Part shown: in pieces, positions 49,604 through 61,987 of the stretch
How the letters are laid out: the number at the start of each line of letters is the position of its first letter
Numbering within the stretch: the stretch's first letter is position 1
Origin: Ustulina deusta
Lineage: Eukaryota > Ascomycota > Sordariomycetes > Xylariales > Xylariaceae
Length of the DNA: 64,000 nucleotides
Assembly: GCA_023159155.1 (NCBI GenBank)
Contig: JAJNNX010000083.1
Coordinates: forward strand, 1 to 64,000
Reading direction: 5' to 3'
Translations under genes and position numbers: made by a program
The notes under the pieces: generated by a model
The model's database searches: none
What the model was told of the DNA's origin: nothing
What the model saw: the letters and a program-made list of their open reading frames with translations, nothing else

Positions 49604-51247
49604 TCAGTCGTGCTTCTCATCATCAACAATGGCCTCGTCAACCTCTGAAAGCTCTGAGTCTGACTTGTTCTCCTGATAATTGGCTTCCTGATCATTGACC
49701 TCCTGATCATTGGCTTCCTGACTGTTGGCTTTGGTCTTCTTCTGTGTCTTCTTCTGGATCTTTGTCATCCTTTTGCCACGGACGAGCAGGTGTTCGAGAG
49801 GACAAACAATCGCCTCCCATTCCTTGGTTCCCTCCACGGTAGACATCTTGCATCTGCCGCATTGCTTTCCGTGGTGAATGAACAATTGATGCAATCCATA
49901 CTTGAGGTGGTCGGGACAACGGACTTCTAGATGGCTGAATGTGTCGTTCTCGTCCGCTTTGGCAGGAGCCCAACCCAGCCATCTGGAGAATCTGTGAACA
50001 TGCGTGTCAACCGCAAAGCATGGTCGCTGAAGGCAAAAGAGGATGACGCAAGCAGCTGTTTTCACGCCAATTCCAGGGAACTTTGTGAACTGCTTCATTG
50101 CCTCATCAACAGGTAACCCGTGCAGGTGATCGAGTGAGAGGATGTTCCGTTCCGTCTTCAAAATCTCCAGCTCTTTCTGGCCTTGGGTCTTCTCTGATGC
50201 GCCATAGACGTTAGCAGGCACACCAGTTGCTTTCTCAGCCAGGTAAGCTTCGCGTCGATCTATGTTGTCTTGGTACACCATGTCAAGGATGCCTTTCATG
50301 GCTGTGGACTTTCTGTTGGCCAGTCCACCAATGCGGATCGTGTCCTCTAGCTCTTCAATAGTAGACAGTCGAATCTCGTTCCAGTTGATAGAACCATTTG
50401 CAAGTTCATCATCAATAACACCGTATTTTTTAACGATAGCTTTCATCATGTTGTCTGCACCATCAAAGGTCACAGCGCCGCTCAGGAGGGTCCTCAGAAG
50501 AGCGTCTAGGACAGAGGGGACCTCTCCGCAGCCCGCGACTTCGAGCGAGGGGGCAGGGATTGTGGCTGGTTGTTTCACCTCGCCATGCAGGTCTGCCAGA
50601 AGCCGATATACTTCTTCACACTGAGCGGCACTAGGTGCCTGCCAGTCAGGGAAGGGACTTCTTCCTGGAGTTAATCCGTATGGATTGTCCTTTGTCTTGC
50701 GGGGAACCCGTTTGGGCTTTTCTGGCAGATCTTGGGGAACATCACCTTCAATTTTTACTTCCTTGGGTGGCGTCTTGACCCTCTTTGGTGGTGCCTGTTG
50801 CTCTGCCTCACCATGTCCATCAGCCTTGGCTTGTGTACGTATTCGCTTTGACCGCCTCAATGTGGTCACTTGGTTCGGACTTTCAGACTCTTCCTTGATC
50901 TCCTGGTTCACTTGTTTGGGTTCTTGAGGTGCAGTGGTGTCTAAGGGATCTTGGTATGCATCCTCTACCATGCTGGCAGAGTCTTTGTTAAGCTGCGGCT
51001 CAATAATAGAGCTAACGCCTAGGACGAGAGTGTCATCTGTCTCATCCTTGGATTTCTCAGGCTCAAGCTGAGAATTGGCATTGTCGTTGTTGATATTCTT
51101 CTGGCCCAAAGTCTCTTGTGTGGGCGTTACTTGGTTTGCCGGTTGCGTTGTAGAAGTAGGGAGAACGCCCATGCCGTGCGGGAGGATATCCCATTGACCT
51201 TGAACAGGCACGGCATTGCGTTTGGCTCTCGTGCTTCGTCTTGCCAT
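49604..51247 (-). CDS. HhH-GPD family DNA glycosylase, 547 aa
   Basis: Single exon from the ATG at 51247. Residues 1-190 are disordered with basic clusters (RRSKRIR, PPKRVK) that suit nuclear import. The catalytic HhH-GPD domain spans about 235-490. It has a helix-hairpin-helix FPGIGVKTA (390-398) with Lys396 in the place of the endonuclease III lyase lysine, and VDTHVHR (413-419) with Asp414 as the catalytic aspartate. Such enzymes remove damaged bases and may nick the abasic site. Cysteines follow at C463, C466 and C482, but the spacing is not the C-x6-C-x2-C-x5-C of the iron-sulfur loop, so a cluster is doubtful. The C-terminus has NDQEA-type repeats (507-527) and an acidic end. The substrate is unknown; it is not plainly OGG1 or NTG1. 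Confidence 0.88.
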   Translation of the reverse strand: MARRSTRAKRNAVPVQGQWDILPHGMGVLPTSTTQPANQVTPTQETLGQKNINNDNANSQLEPEKSKDETDDTLVLGVSSIIEPQLNKDSASMVEDAYQDPLDTTAPQEPKQVNQEIKEESESPNQVTTLRRSKRIRTQAKADGHGEAEQQAPPKRVKTPPKEVKIEGDVPQDLPEKPKRVPRKTKDNPYGLTPGRSPFPDWQAPSAAQCEEVYRLLADLHGEVKQPATIPAPSLEVAGCGEVPSVLDALLRTLLSGAVTFDGADNMMKAIVKKYGVIDDELANGSINWNEIRLSTIEELEDTIRIGGLANRKSTAMKGILDMVYQDNIDRREAYLAEKATGVPANVYGASEKTQGQKELEILKTERNILSLDHLHGLPVDEAMKQFTKFPGIGVKTAACVILFCLQRPCFAVDTHVHRFSRWLGWAPAKADENDTFSHLEVRCPDHLKYGLHQLFIHHGKQCGRCKMSTVEGTKEWEAIVCPLEHLLVRGKRMTKIQKKTQKKTKANSQEANDQEVNDQEANYQENKSDSELSEVDEAIVDDEKHD

Positions 51248-51634
51248 GGATAATCGAAGGCCGACTACAGAGGTGCTTCTGTAACTTGACTGATCGGCGA
51301 TGTCCCAACTAAAACAAGTTGTAAGAAGTACGTAAATAGATTCAAGAGCCTAACTGATGACTGATGTTGAGCATCGAGAAAGTTGATAGTCAGCTGGAGG
51401 TAGTCGACAACCTATGACAGCGGACATTACTAACCTTTGTGATAGTTTTTGGTGAAATACAATGTGCAAATCGGTGGGCAGCAGTGGAAAAGTGTGAATG
51501 AATGGTGAAGGGCAAAGAGAGGCCCGTGTGTTCCTCTGAGATATTGTGGGGCTAATGGTAACTTCCTCAGTGACAACAAGATCAGGGGACCGCCTGGAAA
51601 ATAGTGCCTTCACAGGGACTTTAGGTAAGTCAGC
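51248..51634. promoter_or_regulatory. Upstream region of the glycosylase gene
   Basis: 387 bp between the glycosylase start and the left end of the 1.0 kb inverted-repeat element. No specific motif can be named; the promoter is assumed from position only. Confidence 0.4.
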
Positions 51635-51877
51635 CTACCTACTGTAGCGTGAATTATAGGGGGTTCACAAGCCTTCTAAAAAATATTAGGCTTCCTACCT
51701 GAGGAAGCCTTGTGGATTCCGGAAGGCTTGTGAAATCCGGAAGGCTTGTGAGCCCCCTATAACTGCCCTATATTTTACTACTATTAAGCACTAAATATTG
51801 CTAAATTATACTGCTTAATTACTTACTATTAGAAGCCTAAATACTACCTAACCTATTTTCTAGTTGCCTTCCTAATT

Positions 51878-51944
51878 GCCCTCACAATAGCCCTCACAAT
51901 AGCCCTCACAATAGCCCTCACCATAGCCCTCACCATAGCCCTCG
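51878..51944 (+). repeat. 12 bp minisatellite (gccctcacaata)n
   Basis: About five and a half tandem units; the later ones have cca instead of aca. Inside the 1.0 kb element. Confidence 0.9.
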
Positions 51945-52047
51945 GTTCAATCGATCGTTACGTACAGGTCGTAGTCATATAAATATTACTTGTTAGCAGC
52001 TGTAAAAGAGTCGTATAGGCGTAAGTAACTTGCCTGGGCTGCAGTTA

Positions 52048-52081
52048 GCCAACCAACCAACCAACCAACCAACCAACCAAT
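52048..52081 (+). repeat. (CCAA)n microsatellite
   Basis: Eight CCAA units in a row, inside the 1.0 kb element. Confidence 0.9.
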
Positions 52082-52303
52082 AGCCAAGCAGGCTAACCTT
52101 TGTTGTATATGCGCCGTAGGGTATACGAAGTAGCCCGATCGACTGGATAGGTCCATACAATTGGCTAGGTCCGTAGTAAGGCTAGTAGGGGTAGTGGCAT
52201 GGCTGCCAGTCAAGGTGGGTGGGTGTGTGTGTATGTGTAAAAATGGTGGAGAAAGGTGGGTTGACTGGGATGGGCTGGATTTTTCTAAGTTAGAATTTGC
52301 TGG

Positions 52304-52385
52304 CCAAGTCTGTATGGCCAGGTCAGTCAGTATAGCTAGGTCAGTCAGTATGGCTAGGTCAGTACGGCTAGGTCTGTATAGCAGT
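52304..52385 (+). repeat. Degenerate repeat of a GTCAGTATGGCTAG-type unit
   Basis: Four to five imperfect copies of 14-18 bp differing by presence of an extra GTCA. It gives a meaningless frame when translated. Confidence 0.8.
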
Positions 52386-52859
52386 CTGTTGTATACCTAA
52401 GGTAGGTCTGTATGGGTTGGTTGGTCTGCTAGCTATAGCGTACGAAGCCTTAAGATTTTAGTTGTGAAGCCCTAAACTATTATAGAAGTATTTCCATACT
52501 AAAATTTGCCCTAGAGCTACTTCCCAAGCCGGAAGGCTTGTTTATTTCGGAAGGCTTGTGAATTTCGGAAGGCTTCTGGCCCTTCCAGAAGGGTTAGAAG
52601 CCTTCCGGCCCCCCTCAATCTCCCACTACAGTAGGTAGCGTTAAGGCGGGGTAGCGTTAAAGCAGGTACTGCACTCGTATAAACAAGGCGGGTTGGTAGT
52701 TATCTCAGTTTCAGACGCCCCACATAGGCCCATAATACATCTTCTTGATGTTTTGTGGACCTATGGCGGTGCACTGTGGGCCTATACAAAAAAACCTATG
52801 AAGGACATCTGAGTACTTAATACAAAAAAAGTCTAAAAGGGTATACGCGGCCCATATAA

Positions 52860-55800
52860 ATCCAAAAAATCTATTTTAAACATTTCGTTGTTACATATTT
52901 AATAAAATAAATAAAAATAAACGGGCAACGTCCAGAGCTAAATAAATAACTTGGTTACTTTTTATTAATTTTTTATATAGTTTTTATATTTGGGGGTATT
53001 ATAGTGCTTTAATATATTAAAAAATAAAAAAATATACGTAAACAAATTAACGCCCTACCCCCTAAGAACTTGCTTAAAAATATTCCAAATCATATACTAA
53101 TTTAAGTTTAAAAATAAAACTAGTTATAAAACCTTTAAAGTGTTTTTATTTATTTATTTAGGTTAGATTATTATAGTACGTATTAGGAAATTTAATTAAC
53201 ATACTATTTTTAAAAATACATATATACTTACCTTTTTAATAGATTAAACAACTTCTAATTAAATTAAAAAAAATATAGCAAAACTTGCAATTATAAGGCT
53301 ATTCTCTAAGTATAAATTTTTAGCAAATTTAATAGGGTTATTTTTTTAGCTTAGGTTACTAGGTGTGAGCGTTGCTTAAGTACAAAATAACTAATGCTAT
53401 ATTACTACTAATATACTTAGCAAAAACTTAACTATATAACTTATAATTTGATTAAAAAACTAACAGTATACTTAAAATTGGGCTTTTATTTTTAGATACT
53501 AATTTTTCCGCTAATCTATTTTTGCTTATAGTACAGTTTTTTATTATAATGGCATTTTTAAGCAAACTTTTTAGCCCGCCTAGCGGTTATACTAGCGTTA
53601 GCGCACTTAATTTTATTGCTAATCCTATAACTAAAAATATTGCAAAAGTTATTAGTAACTTTTTCGAGCGTACTAAAAATCAGAAAACCTAGCGCTTATT
53701 ATTTAAAACATATTATAAATAGCTATTTAAACATATATCTTACTTTAAAAACATTATTTTATAATGCTTGTTTATTACTATTATAATTTGTTTTATTATT
53801 AGTACTAAAAAAACTTATAAAAGTTAGATTAGCGCTATTTATTACTTAGCGTTCTAGCAAGTTAATATAGTACTTATTACTACTACTAGATATAATAAAA
53901 ATATTATTTTATATATTTTTACTGCTATTACCGATCTGATTACGGTTTAAATTGTTTTTTTAATATAGTTTGGCTAAGTATAAATATTTAATATTAAAAA
54001 AGATATCTTTAGATCTTTTTTTATTTTTATTAATATAAATATATATTTAAAAGTAAGCTTAAAACTTAAAACTATAAAGCTATTGAATTATTAATATATA
54101 TTTATATTTAGAACTAAAAGATTTGGTTAGAAATCTAGGCTAGCAAATATAACTATATTTTTTTTAGTTCTAAGCAAGCTTTAAACCTAAAGTTTAAAGC
54201 AGTGTTATAAAGCCTTAGCTTTTATATAGTAGTTAGGCTTTTTGCTATTAATAAGCTATATGTTGTATAAAAATAACAAAAGTTTTGATAAGATTTTACG
54301 TTTTTATATATGTTATAATTTTTTTTACTTTATTAATTGTTTTAGTTTAGTTATATAACTACTTTTAAGCGTAAGTACTAAACTTTTATTTTAGATTGCG
54401 CAAGATTTGACTAAATATAGCTTAAAATTATTTATATTTTTATTAATTGTTTAGAAATTTTTATTACTATATAGCTTTTATTATAAAGCTATATTTGCAA
54501 CTACTATTAATTCAAATTTTTGTTTAAAATAGCTTTTGTTAATAGTATTAGAAATATTTCTAAAACTATTATTTATATTAATAGTAAAACAATATTTTAG
54601 GTTATATATTATTATTTGATCTAGTTTCTAATTAATAAAAAAAGATTTAATTTAATAAAAATAAAAAAAACTATTACTAGATATAACGCTAATGTTTAAC
54701 TAGCTAATAAAAATCAAATCTATAATAAATTTAGTTGCTTTAATACTTTAATTTATATTATGCTTATAACTATTATATTTGGTATAAGTTTCTATTTGCT
54801 TAACATTAAACGGATTGTTTAGTATAATCTGCCTATTTAGCCTAGTATTATAAATATCTAGCAATATATTAAATAAGCTATACATAAAATTAAAAGCTAA
54901 AGCATTATATATATTTTTATGCCTTACTAGATTTTTAATTATTTTAGTACAAATAATTAGTTACCTAAAGCTCTTTTTTGTATGTATAGGCGCTAAAAAA
55001 AATAACCTTTCTAGCTTTGTCTAGCTAGCAATTTTAAAAAAATATTTTTAGTAGAGCTAAATACTAACAATATTAATAGTAGTATAGCAAGCAATACTAG
55101 TAATATAAATAGTTTTATATTTTATAATTTTTGTTTTGAACAAGCTTAAATAAAAACTAATTTTGCGAATTATATTTTTTTTAGCGCAAGTAGCGTTAAA
55201 TGGTCTAAAGTTAATATATTTAAACATAAAAAACTTAACCCGGATATCCAATTTTTTTTTAATTTGATCTATTTTTATTAATAAGCTTTAAAGTTTTTTT
55301 AAAAACTTAATAACGCTAATCTCAAGTATAAGCGTTCTATTAATTATAGCTAGTATTGCAACTGCTATAATAATAATATAGGACTTATGCCTGCTTTAAG
55401 CCCTTTTTTAAAACTAAATAATAAGAAACTTAATACTAATTTTTTTATAGTTATAGCTTTGTAGTAGATTTCTATATAATGCATAGAAAAAGCTTAAGGA
55501 TTAGTTATAAGCGTTTGCTTTAAGCTTATTAGCAAAATGTTTATAAAAGCATGTTTTTAATATGCTGTTATATAATAATTTTTTAGTAGCAAAGAACATA
55601 TTAGACCTACTATAAGCTTTTTAGATCTTTAAAGCTTTACTACTGCAGTACTTTTGCTTTGTAATTAGGAGTTTTTTAATACTAATGGAGAAGCATTAGT
55701 TAAAATGTGCTATAATACTTTCTTTAAACTTTTTATACGCTGGAATAAGAGTTGTACCTAGCGAGCTAACAAAAGAGCCTGTAATAGAGCTATAATTCGT

Positions 55801-56900
55801 ATCTAAGATAAGATTCTGTAAAAAAAAAGAGTTCGTGCTACTTTTAGCACAAAGATCTTTTTTAGTACATGTATCCAAAGCAGTAGAAATAATAATAACT
55901 AAGAACTAAAAGGAACAAAAGGAATTAGCTAATTAATAGTAAAGATTGTTATAATTAAAAAATAAATAATCTAATATATAATTAACTAGTTATTAAATCA
56001 AGCATATTATAGTATATAAGAATTAAGCCTATTTAGTTAAATCGTTATATTTTATATATGCTTATTAAAAATAACAATAAAAATCAAATTTAATAGCTTA
56101 TATATAAGCTAAGGTTATTTATAATATTATTTATATTATTATTATTATTTTTATTTTTATTTATTTTATTATTTTTAAATAACTGCTCCAAGGGGCAAAC
56201 CTGCATACTAGGCAATAGTACTAATAAATCTTTTTATTTTTGCTGGACCTCGGCTAGCACCCGCAACTTTTCTTTTATTTATTGCTTAACGTTAGCTTGC
56301 TAAGTTATTAATATAGCCCGGAATTAAGATCGCAATTCTAATATATCTAAAGGGCTAGTAGATATATTTTATATAATAAAAAACGGAAGAGGAGGCAGAA
56401 GCAGCGGAAAAAATAGAAAAAAAAGAAGAAGAGAAAAAAAAAAAGCAGGGGCAAAAATAAAAGTAAAAACAGAAATAGAAGCAGAAAAAGACATAACTAT
56501 ATAAATATACTATTAGCTAATATATTTTGCTAGTAAACTTAGTATAAACTTATAGCTATATTTTCTTTTTTGGTTGTTATAAATATAGCTAGCGTACGCT
56601 TTTTTGTGGCTATTTATATATATATCCTATAAGTTCTTACTACTAGCGTAGCGCAAGCACTCTTACTACGGAGCAATACTTAAAACTTGCTATAAAGCAG
56701 TTCTTATATTTTTATTAGCGCTTGTAGTACTAGACAAAAAATTAAATTTGTTTTTATAAGCGCTTTATAGCTTATATTATAGCAGCTAGACAGTTAGGAA
56801 ATTAAGAAAGGAAGCAAAAAAAGGAGCAGTTAGTAGGGTGGTATATTAGCGCTGCATAACTTTATAACTCTAGCAGATAGCCTTTTACGTAGTTTTGGTA
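52860..56900. other. Second RIP-degraded AT-rich block, left half
   Basis: Composition drops sharply after about 52860 and stops crowd all frames, as in 1-28700. I found no LTR pair and no motif I could assign to a transposon family. The most protein-like stretches are a plus-strand frame from 53551 (FSPPSGYTSVSALNFIANP) and a minus-strand frame at 55696-55878. A Lys/Glu-rich tract lies at 56380-56500. This is probably an old mobile element or duplicated gene. Confidence 0.5.
53551..54010 (+). pseudogene. Decayed reading frame of unknown origin
   Basis: The frame starts with an ATG and reads about 50 residues without a stop (MAFLSKLFSPPSGYTSVSAL..., then NPITKNIAKVISNFFERTKN). It then has stops of the TAG/TAA kind expected from RIP of CAG/CAA/TGG and continues recognisably to about 54000. 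I do not recognise the family. Confidence 0.35.
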
Positions 56901-56984
56901 GCTAAATATTATAGCAGATTAAATAATATTAATATTTAAATAAAGGTTAAAACATACCTTACTAGTAGTAGGTGTAGCGGCGGC

Positions 56985-57235
56985 GAAAGCAAAAATATAA
57001 TGGCAGTAGCGGTAGTAGTAGTAGTAGTAGCAAGTCTGGGATATTATAGGGGTTATAATGCCCTGAAGGGCCAGCGTTAGACATATTATTATTATTGTTA
57101 TTATTATTGTTGCTATTGCTATTGCTGTTACTACTGCTAATGATAGTGATAGTGATAGTAATAGTGATAATGATAAGGGTAGTAGTAGTAGTAGGAGTAG
57201 CAGCAGCAAAAGTAGTAATATTAATAAGGCAGTGG
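56985..57235. repeat. Trinucleotide microsatellite cluster
   Basis: Successive tracts of GTA/GTAGCG, ATT/GTT/GCT and GATAGT-type repeats, ending with GTAGTA/GCAGCA. The leucine-rich minus-strand frame over this region is an artefact of the repeats. Confidence 0.85.
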
Positions 57236-57253
57236 CCATAAATAACTAGAAAT

Positions 57254-57395
57254 ATATACTATAGCACACTTAAATAGAGCTTTAGAGCATTTTAAATATA
57301 CTAGGTATGCTATAGTAAAAAAAAATACTAAAAAGATTTATACTATAATATACTACAACATTTTAAAGCTTAATTTAAGTGTGCTATAGTATACT
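57254..57395. repeat. Hairpin element with CTATAG palindromic ends
   Basis: The left arm (actatagcacacttaaat, then agctttag) and right arm (aagcttaatttaagtgtgctatagt) form an inverted repeat with an uninterrupted 18 bp match. Total length is about 140 bp. Related CTATAG-centred palindromes follow at 57419, 57510 and 57552. Confidence 0.75.
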
Positions 57396-57599
57396 ATATT
57401 TTTTTAAAGCTTAATTTAAGTATATTATAGCAAATAAAAAAAAGTATTAGCTAATTAATATTATATTAACTATATAACTATAATAGCTATAAATATCTAT
57501 TTAAAGTTAGTGTACTATAGTACACTTAAATGATTAAGCCTATAAGTCTGGAGTGCTATAGCACACATAACTAACTAATATAACTAACTAAACTACTCT

Positions 57600-60500
57600 A
57601 AAGTACTAAGGTTGCCTAGACTAACCCTTTAGAAGTTATTAGGCTTATTAGTATTAAAGAAACGCTATTTTTTATTTCCCTAGTCAACAATCTTATCTTA
57701 AGTACTACCCCTAGCTAAGCCAGATATAAAATATTAAACAGCTTTATCTTTCTTTAGAATAATATTATTAAAATTATTAACTTTGTCTAAAAAAGTTTTC
57801 TAACTATGCTAATAGATATTTTTAATATTAAACATTTTAGGTTATAACGTACGCTTGGTTATATTATCCTTAAATAGCTTATAAACATAAGAAATAATAT
57901 TAATAGTAATATTTTTAAATATATAAGTTCTTTTAAAATAAATATTAAAAGTGCTTTTAATAGATTTTTAAATAATAGTTAAATAGCTGCTATTAAGAGC
58001 TAGGCAAATAAATATAGCTGTAATATTATAGGTTAAGTTCTTGTTATGCTTAATATTAAAAGCGTAGCTAGTATTAATATGCTCTAAAAATAAATCAATA
58101 AGCTTATAATTACTACTAGTAGTAATATAGCAAATAAAACCTTTTTAAAGAATAATATTACAAGTTTTTTTATTAAAAATATTTTTATAAAATAGCTAAG
58201 CGAAATATAGCATTTCTAAACCATAGTTTAAAAAGCAACTTTTTTAGAAAAAAATCAGAAACTAAAGAATCATATCTCTTAATATACCAAAATCTCTATA
58301 ACAAATAGCTTTATAAATAATTAATAAGATCTTAATAGTTTATATTAGTTTGTAATAGTTATAGAATTTAGTATTAATATTATTAATAGAAATACTAAAA
58401 TATTTGCTAGTTTATCTATTAAGTATAAAAATAGTTAATTAGATATTATTAAGGATTATATTTAAAATATCGGGATTAGTTATAGCAAAAAGCTTTTAAA
58501 CTAAATTAATATTAATATTTTTGTTATAAAAAGTAAAAAAGCTTTTATTGCAAAGTCTTTTTATTATAAACGTAAAAATATAAGATATAAAGCTATAAAT
58601 TAGTAAAAGAATTGTTTAATAATATTTAATATTTTTTTTATTAATATGTTTTAAGCGTTAGAAAAATTTAATATTTGCTAAAATAATAGCGCTCGATCGG
58701 ACTTTACTATTGTTAGTATTCCAAAAAATATAAAAAAATATTTTAATATAATTAAGCTTGATATAAAAAAGGGCTGGGACTAAAAACATTTATTTTTTAT
58801 GTTCTTAGGGCTTGCTAGTTTTAGATTATAAATATTTAATACAGCAAATAAAAGAAGTAGTTTTCTAGTCGCTATATATAAAGGTCAATCGATTGTTATA
58901 TTTTTTAAATTTAAGGCAGTATTACTAAAGCTTTTTATAGATTTTATAAACGCTTAAATATATAAATTAGTTAATTAGTTATATTATAGCACGCTATTAA
59001 AAGTGCAATAATAATTTGCTATTAATTGTTTTTTTGTTTTTAAAGATTGCGTTAATCTATAAATATAGGCTATTTATATACTTAATATATTTAACTTTAG
59101 AAAACTTGGGCAACTTTTTAAACTTAAAAAAGTTCTTAATCGAAAATTTTATAAAGTATTAGAAAGCTTTATTAAATAATAGTTTTTTTAAGATAAAGTA
59201 TTTTAAAATTATTGCTTTTATAAAAAATTGTTTTAAATTAAAAGATTTTTATAAAAGCAGGCCGTATAATAAAGGGCAAGCTATAAGATAAGCAATAGTT
59301 AGATTAACAAAATAATCTTGCTTACTTTTAGCTAATTCTTGGACTTTATTTATAAAATTAAAATTATTATAAACAATAATTTTGTTAGAATTATAAGTAG
59401 TTTATTAAACGTTTAATATAAAACAATAATGCTTAAGTTAGCAAAAGTGTTTATAATATGTTATAGTGTTCTATTTGCTAACATATAAAGGCCTAATATT
59501 TAGCAAAGAAATATATTAGTATTTTAGGCATATTTTTTTATTAAAACAAAAAAAAATAAATAGGCTTTCGAGCTAACATTTCTATTATTTAAAACCTTAG
59601 TAACATTTTTATATACTATTTGCTAATTCTAGAAAAGCTAAAAAATCAGACGTACAAGTTTAAATACCTTAGATTTTAGTATTTTTTAAGCGCTATTAAA
59701 AATCTTTTAAAGCTAAGCTGTACTATAAACTTGTATAATTATAGTAAGCTAATCTAGTTAAGTTTTATATAGCTTAAAATTAGCAAAAATAAGCTTAGTA
59801 AGTAGTATATAAAGCTTTTAGCAAAACTAACAAACAATAATAGTTCTAAATTTATAAAAAGCTATAATATTAACCCTATAGGTTTATAAAGCTCTACGGA
59901 TATTATTATTTAATAAAGCATCTGCTAGAAATATAATACGTTTTTTTGTAGCGTAAAACGTTTTTAAGCTAACCTAAGCTATAATAAGATCTTTAATGTT
60001 ATATTGTTTTATTTTATATAAAAGATTGCAAGCTTAGCGTATATTTTTTTAGTTATATAGTTAACGCTAAAGTTAGACGGTTTAAGTAATAATAATATTA
60101 TTATTTTTATTATTATAATATAGATTATTATTACTTTTGTTTTTATTTTTGCTATTTTTAGCGTTATTAAGGAATAATAATTTAAAAAATAAGATAGGAG
60201 TAATACGTAACGCGCAAAGTATTAACTAATAATTAATAAAAGCAATATTTAAAAATTCTAAAAACTTAGGACTACTTTAAAGGAAAGATGTTATTTTAGT
60301 TAAATTTAAGTAAAATATAACAATTCTAGTATTAAAAAACAGCTAGAATAATTTTTTCTAAAATAGCAGAAGTAAAACGCAATACATCTATTACGCGTTA
60401 AAAAAACCTAGTATTTTGGTCTATACTAGCTGTACTAAAGCATAGCATATATCTACTTGCGATTAGGTCTGTATTAAGTACTTAGACTAGCTACGTATTG
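57600..60500. other. Second RIP-degraded block, right half
   Basis: AT-rich, with no readable frame on either strand. It may be a single old element, but I found neither terminal repeats nor transposase motifs. Normal composition returns at about 60500-60540. Confidence 0.5.
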
Positions 60501-61689
60501 CTTAGGTAGAAAAATTAAAAAAAAATATGATTAGTCAGAAATTCAGGCTAGTGGGGCCATGTACCATCAGCCACAATAAAAACGCGCTAGCTGGTCTGAG
60601 CGCTGAGATAAGTTGGTAGCTAGGTAGGTGGGTGGATGGATAGACGGATAAATAGGAACCGGAATGGGACGAGGAGAAGCCAAAGCTGTGATCATGAAAT
60701 TAGAACCAGAACTAAGACTACGATGACTTTGTCTTAGACTCAGGATCTTAAAGCTGCCGGAAAGGCAGAGGGAAGTATTCCAGTTCTCAGAGAGATAATC
60801 TTGAAGTGGTGGAGAAGTGTGTGGCTACGGGTATATAGTATATCCGCAAAAATCACTGAAATGCTCTTCGGGTGTCGGACTACTGATCAATCACATGTGT
60901 AGCTCTCAATTTGGGGTTGGCGTTGCGAAATAAAGGTGGCAAATTATTCCGGGATGCTGAATTTGTGCAGCTCTTGGGGGGGGAATTAAAGTAGCTTAAA
61001 AACTGCATTGGTATAGACCTCTAGCTCCAAGCTGGCGAAGGAATGGCGGATGATATGAGATGGCTGATTAAAATGTCTTTATACATACGGATAGAATAAA
61101 AGGGTGAGCGACAATATGACCAGACGCGCTTATATCCGGGTCATCTATTATCCACGTAGCAATCAAATAGTGAATGCAGAAGAAACAATGTAATGTAATG
61201 CAAGAAGTGCATTCACTGTAAATGGCATTACCTACACCAAGACTTCTCTAATATTCAAGTCATATCCATCACATTTTCTGATAAGGTCTATCCACAAACT
61301 ATCTCTGCGCCTTTGCACCCTAGGTAGGTAGGTATTGGTCTCTCTAATTTGCCACCCTTATACTAATGTTAACTACACCATCACAAAAGTTTTCAGTTGA
61401 TGGCGATACATGAGAGGGTTTTCTGTCCGCATTAACATCATAACCTACCTGGATCTATAATTGACTGTTGCTGACACTTACATATAAAGACCCCAAAGAG
61501 AGGTATCCCTGGGTCTAGGGGTTAGAGTTGAACTTGGGGCTGGCCTTGTAATATGATATATAGGAATATAATTACCAAGTAAACCATGCATGGGTTTAAC
61601 TTCAACACTCAAGAGCGCGGATTAAAGTCCTGGGACCCATATTTAGAGGTACAAAGCATAATTCTGGTCAAGAAGGTGTGTTATAAGCA

Positions 61690-61781
61690 ATACTTTAACT
61701 AGCTACGAGGATCGCAACTCAGGACACCAGCACTCTAGGGAAGTGGGAGTTAGTTGTGCTAACTTGCGGACCATTTCATTG
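61690..61781 (-). other. Degenerate tRNA-like patch
   Basis: The minus strand has GTTAGCACAACTAACTCCC, resembling a pol III A box, and GAGTTGCGATCCTC, resembling a B box with one inserted base, about 35 bp apart. It may be a tRNA-related repeat of the same kind as at 61988. Confidence 0.25.
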
Positions 61782-61987
61782 TGCCCATAGCATGCCTAAG
61801 CTCGTTGCATTATGTACTCTAATATATCTATTATTTTCTGGGAATAATCACGCTCACAGAAGGCGAAATTAGAGGGCTCTTAAATTGCTATGAAATGCTA
61901 TCAGGCTAAAACTGGCTGGGATGCCGAGCGAACCAAAGCAAGCACACATACACACATAGAGAGAGAGAGACAAGACGAGGAAGTAGA

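Larger units (their letters stand above)
51635..52638. mobile_element. 1.0 kb terminal-inverted-repeat element with internal minisatellites
   Basis: The ends are CTACCTACTGTAG (51635-51647) and its exact complement (52626-52638). The inversion continues imperfectly inward as a G-rich block, then copies of GGAAGGCTTGTG in both orientations (51670-51752 and 52528-52605). The interior carries a 12 bp minisatellite, a (CCAA)n run and a degenerate GTCAGTATGGCTAG-type repeat. The short frames inside are simple-sequence artefacts. It looks non-autonomous. Target duplications are unclear, so it could instead be a composite of repeats, but the matching ends favour a single unit. Confidence 0.7.

Noticed and set aside
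52161..52400. Plus-strand frame with MARSVSIARSVSMARSV repeats
   Set aside because: It is generated by a short DNA repeat inside the 1.0 kb element.
56919..57239. 106-codon Leu-rich minus-strand frame
   Set aside because: It is translated trinucleotide microsatellite.
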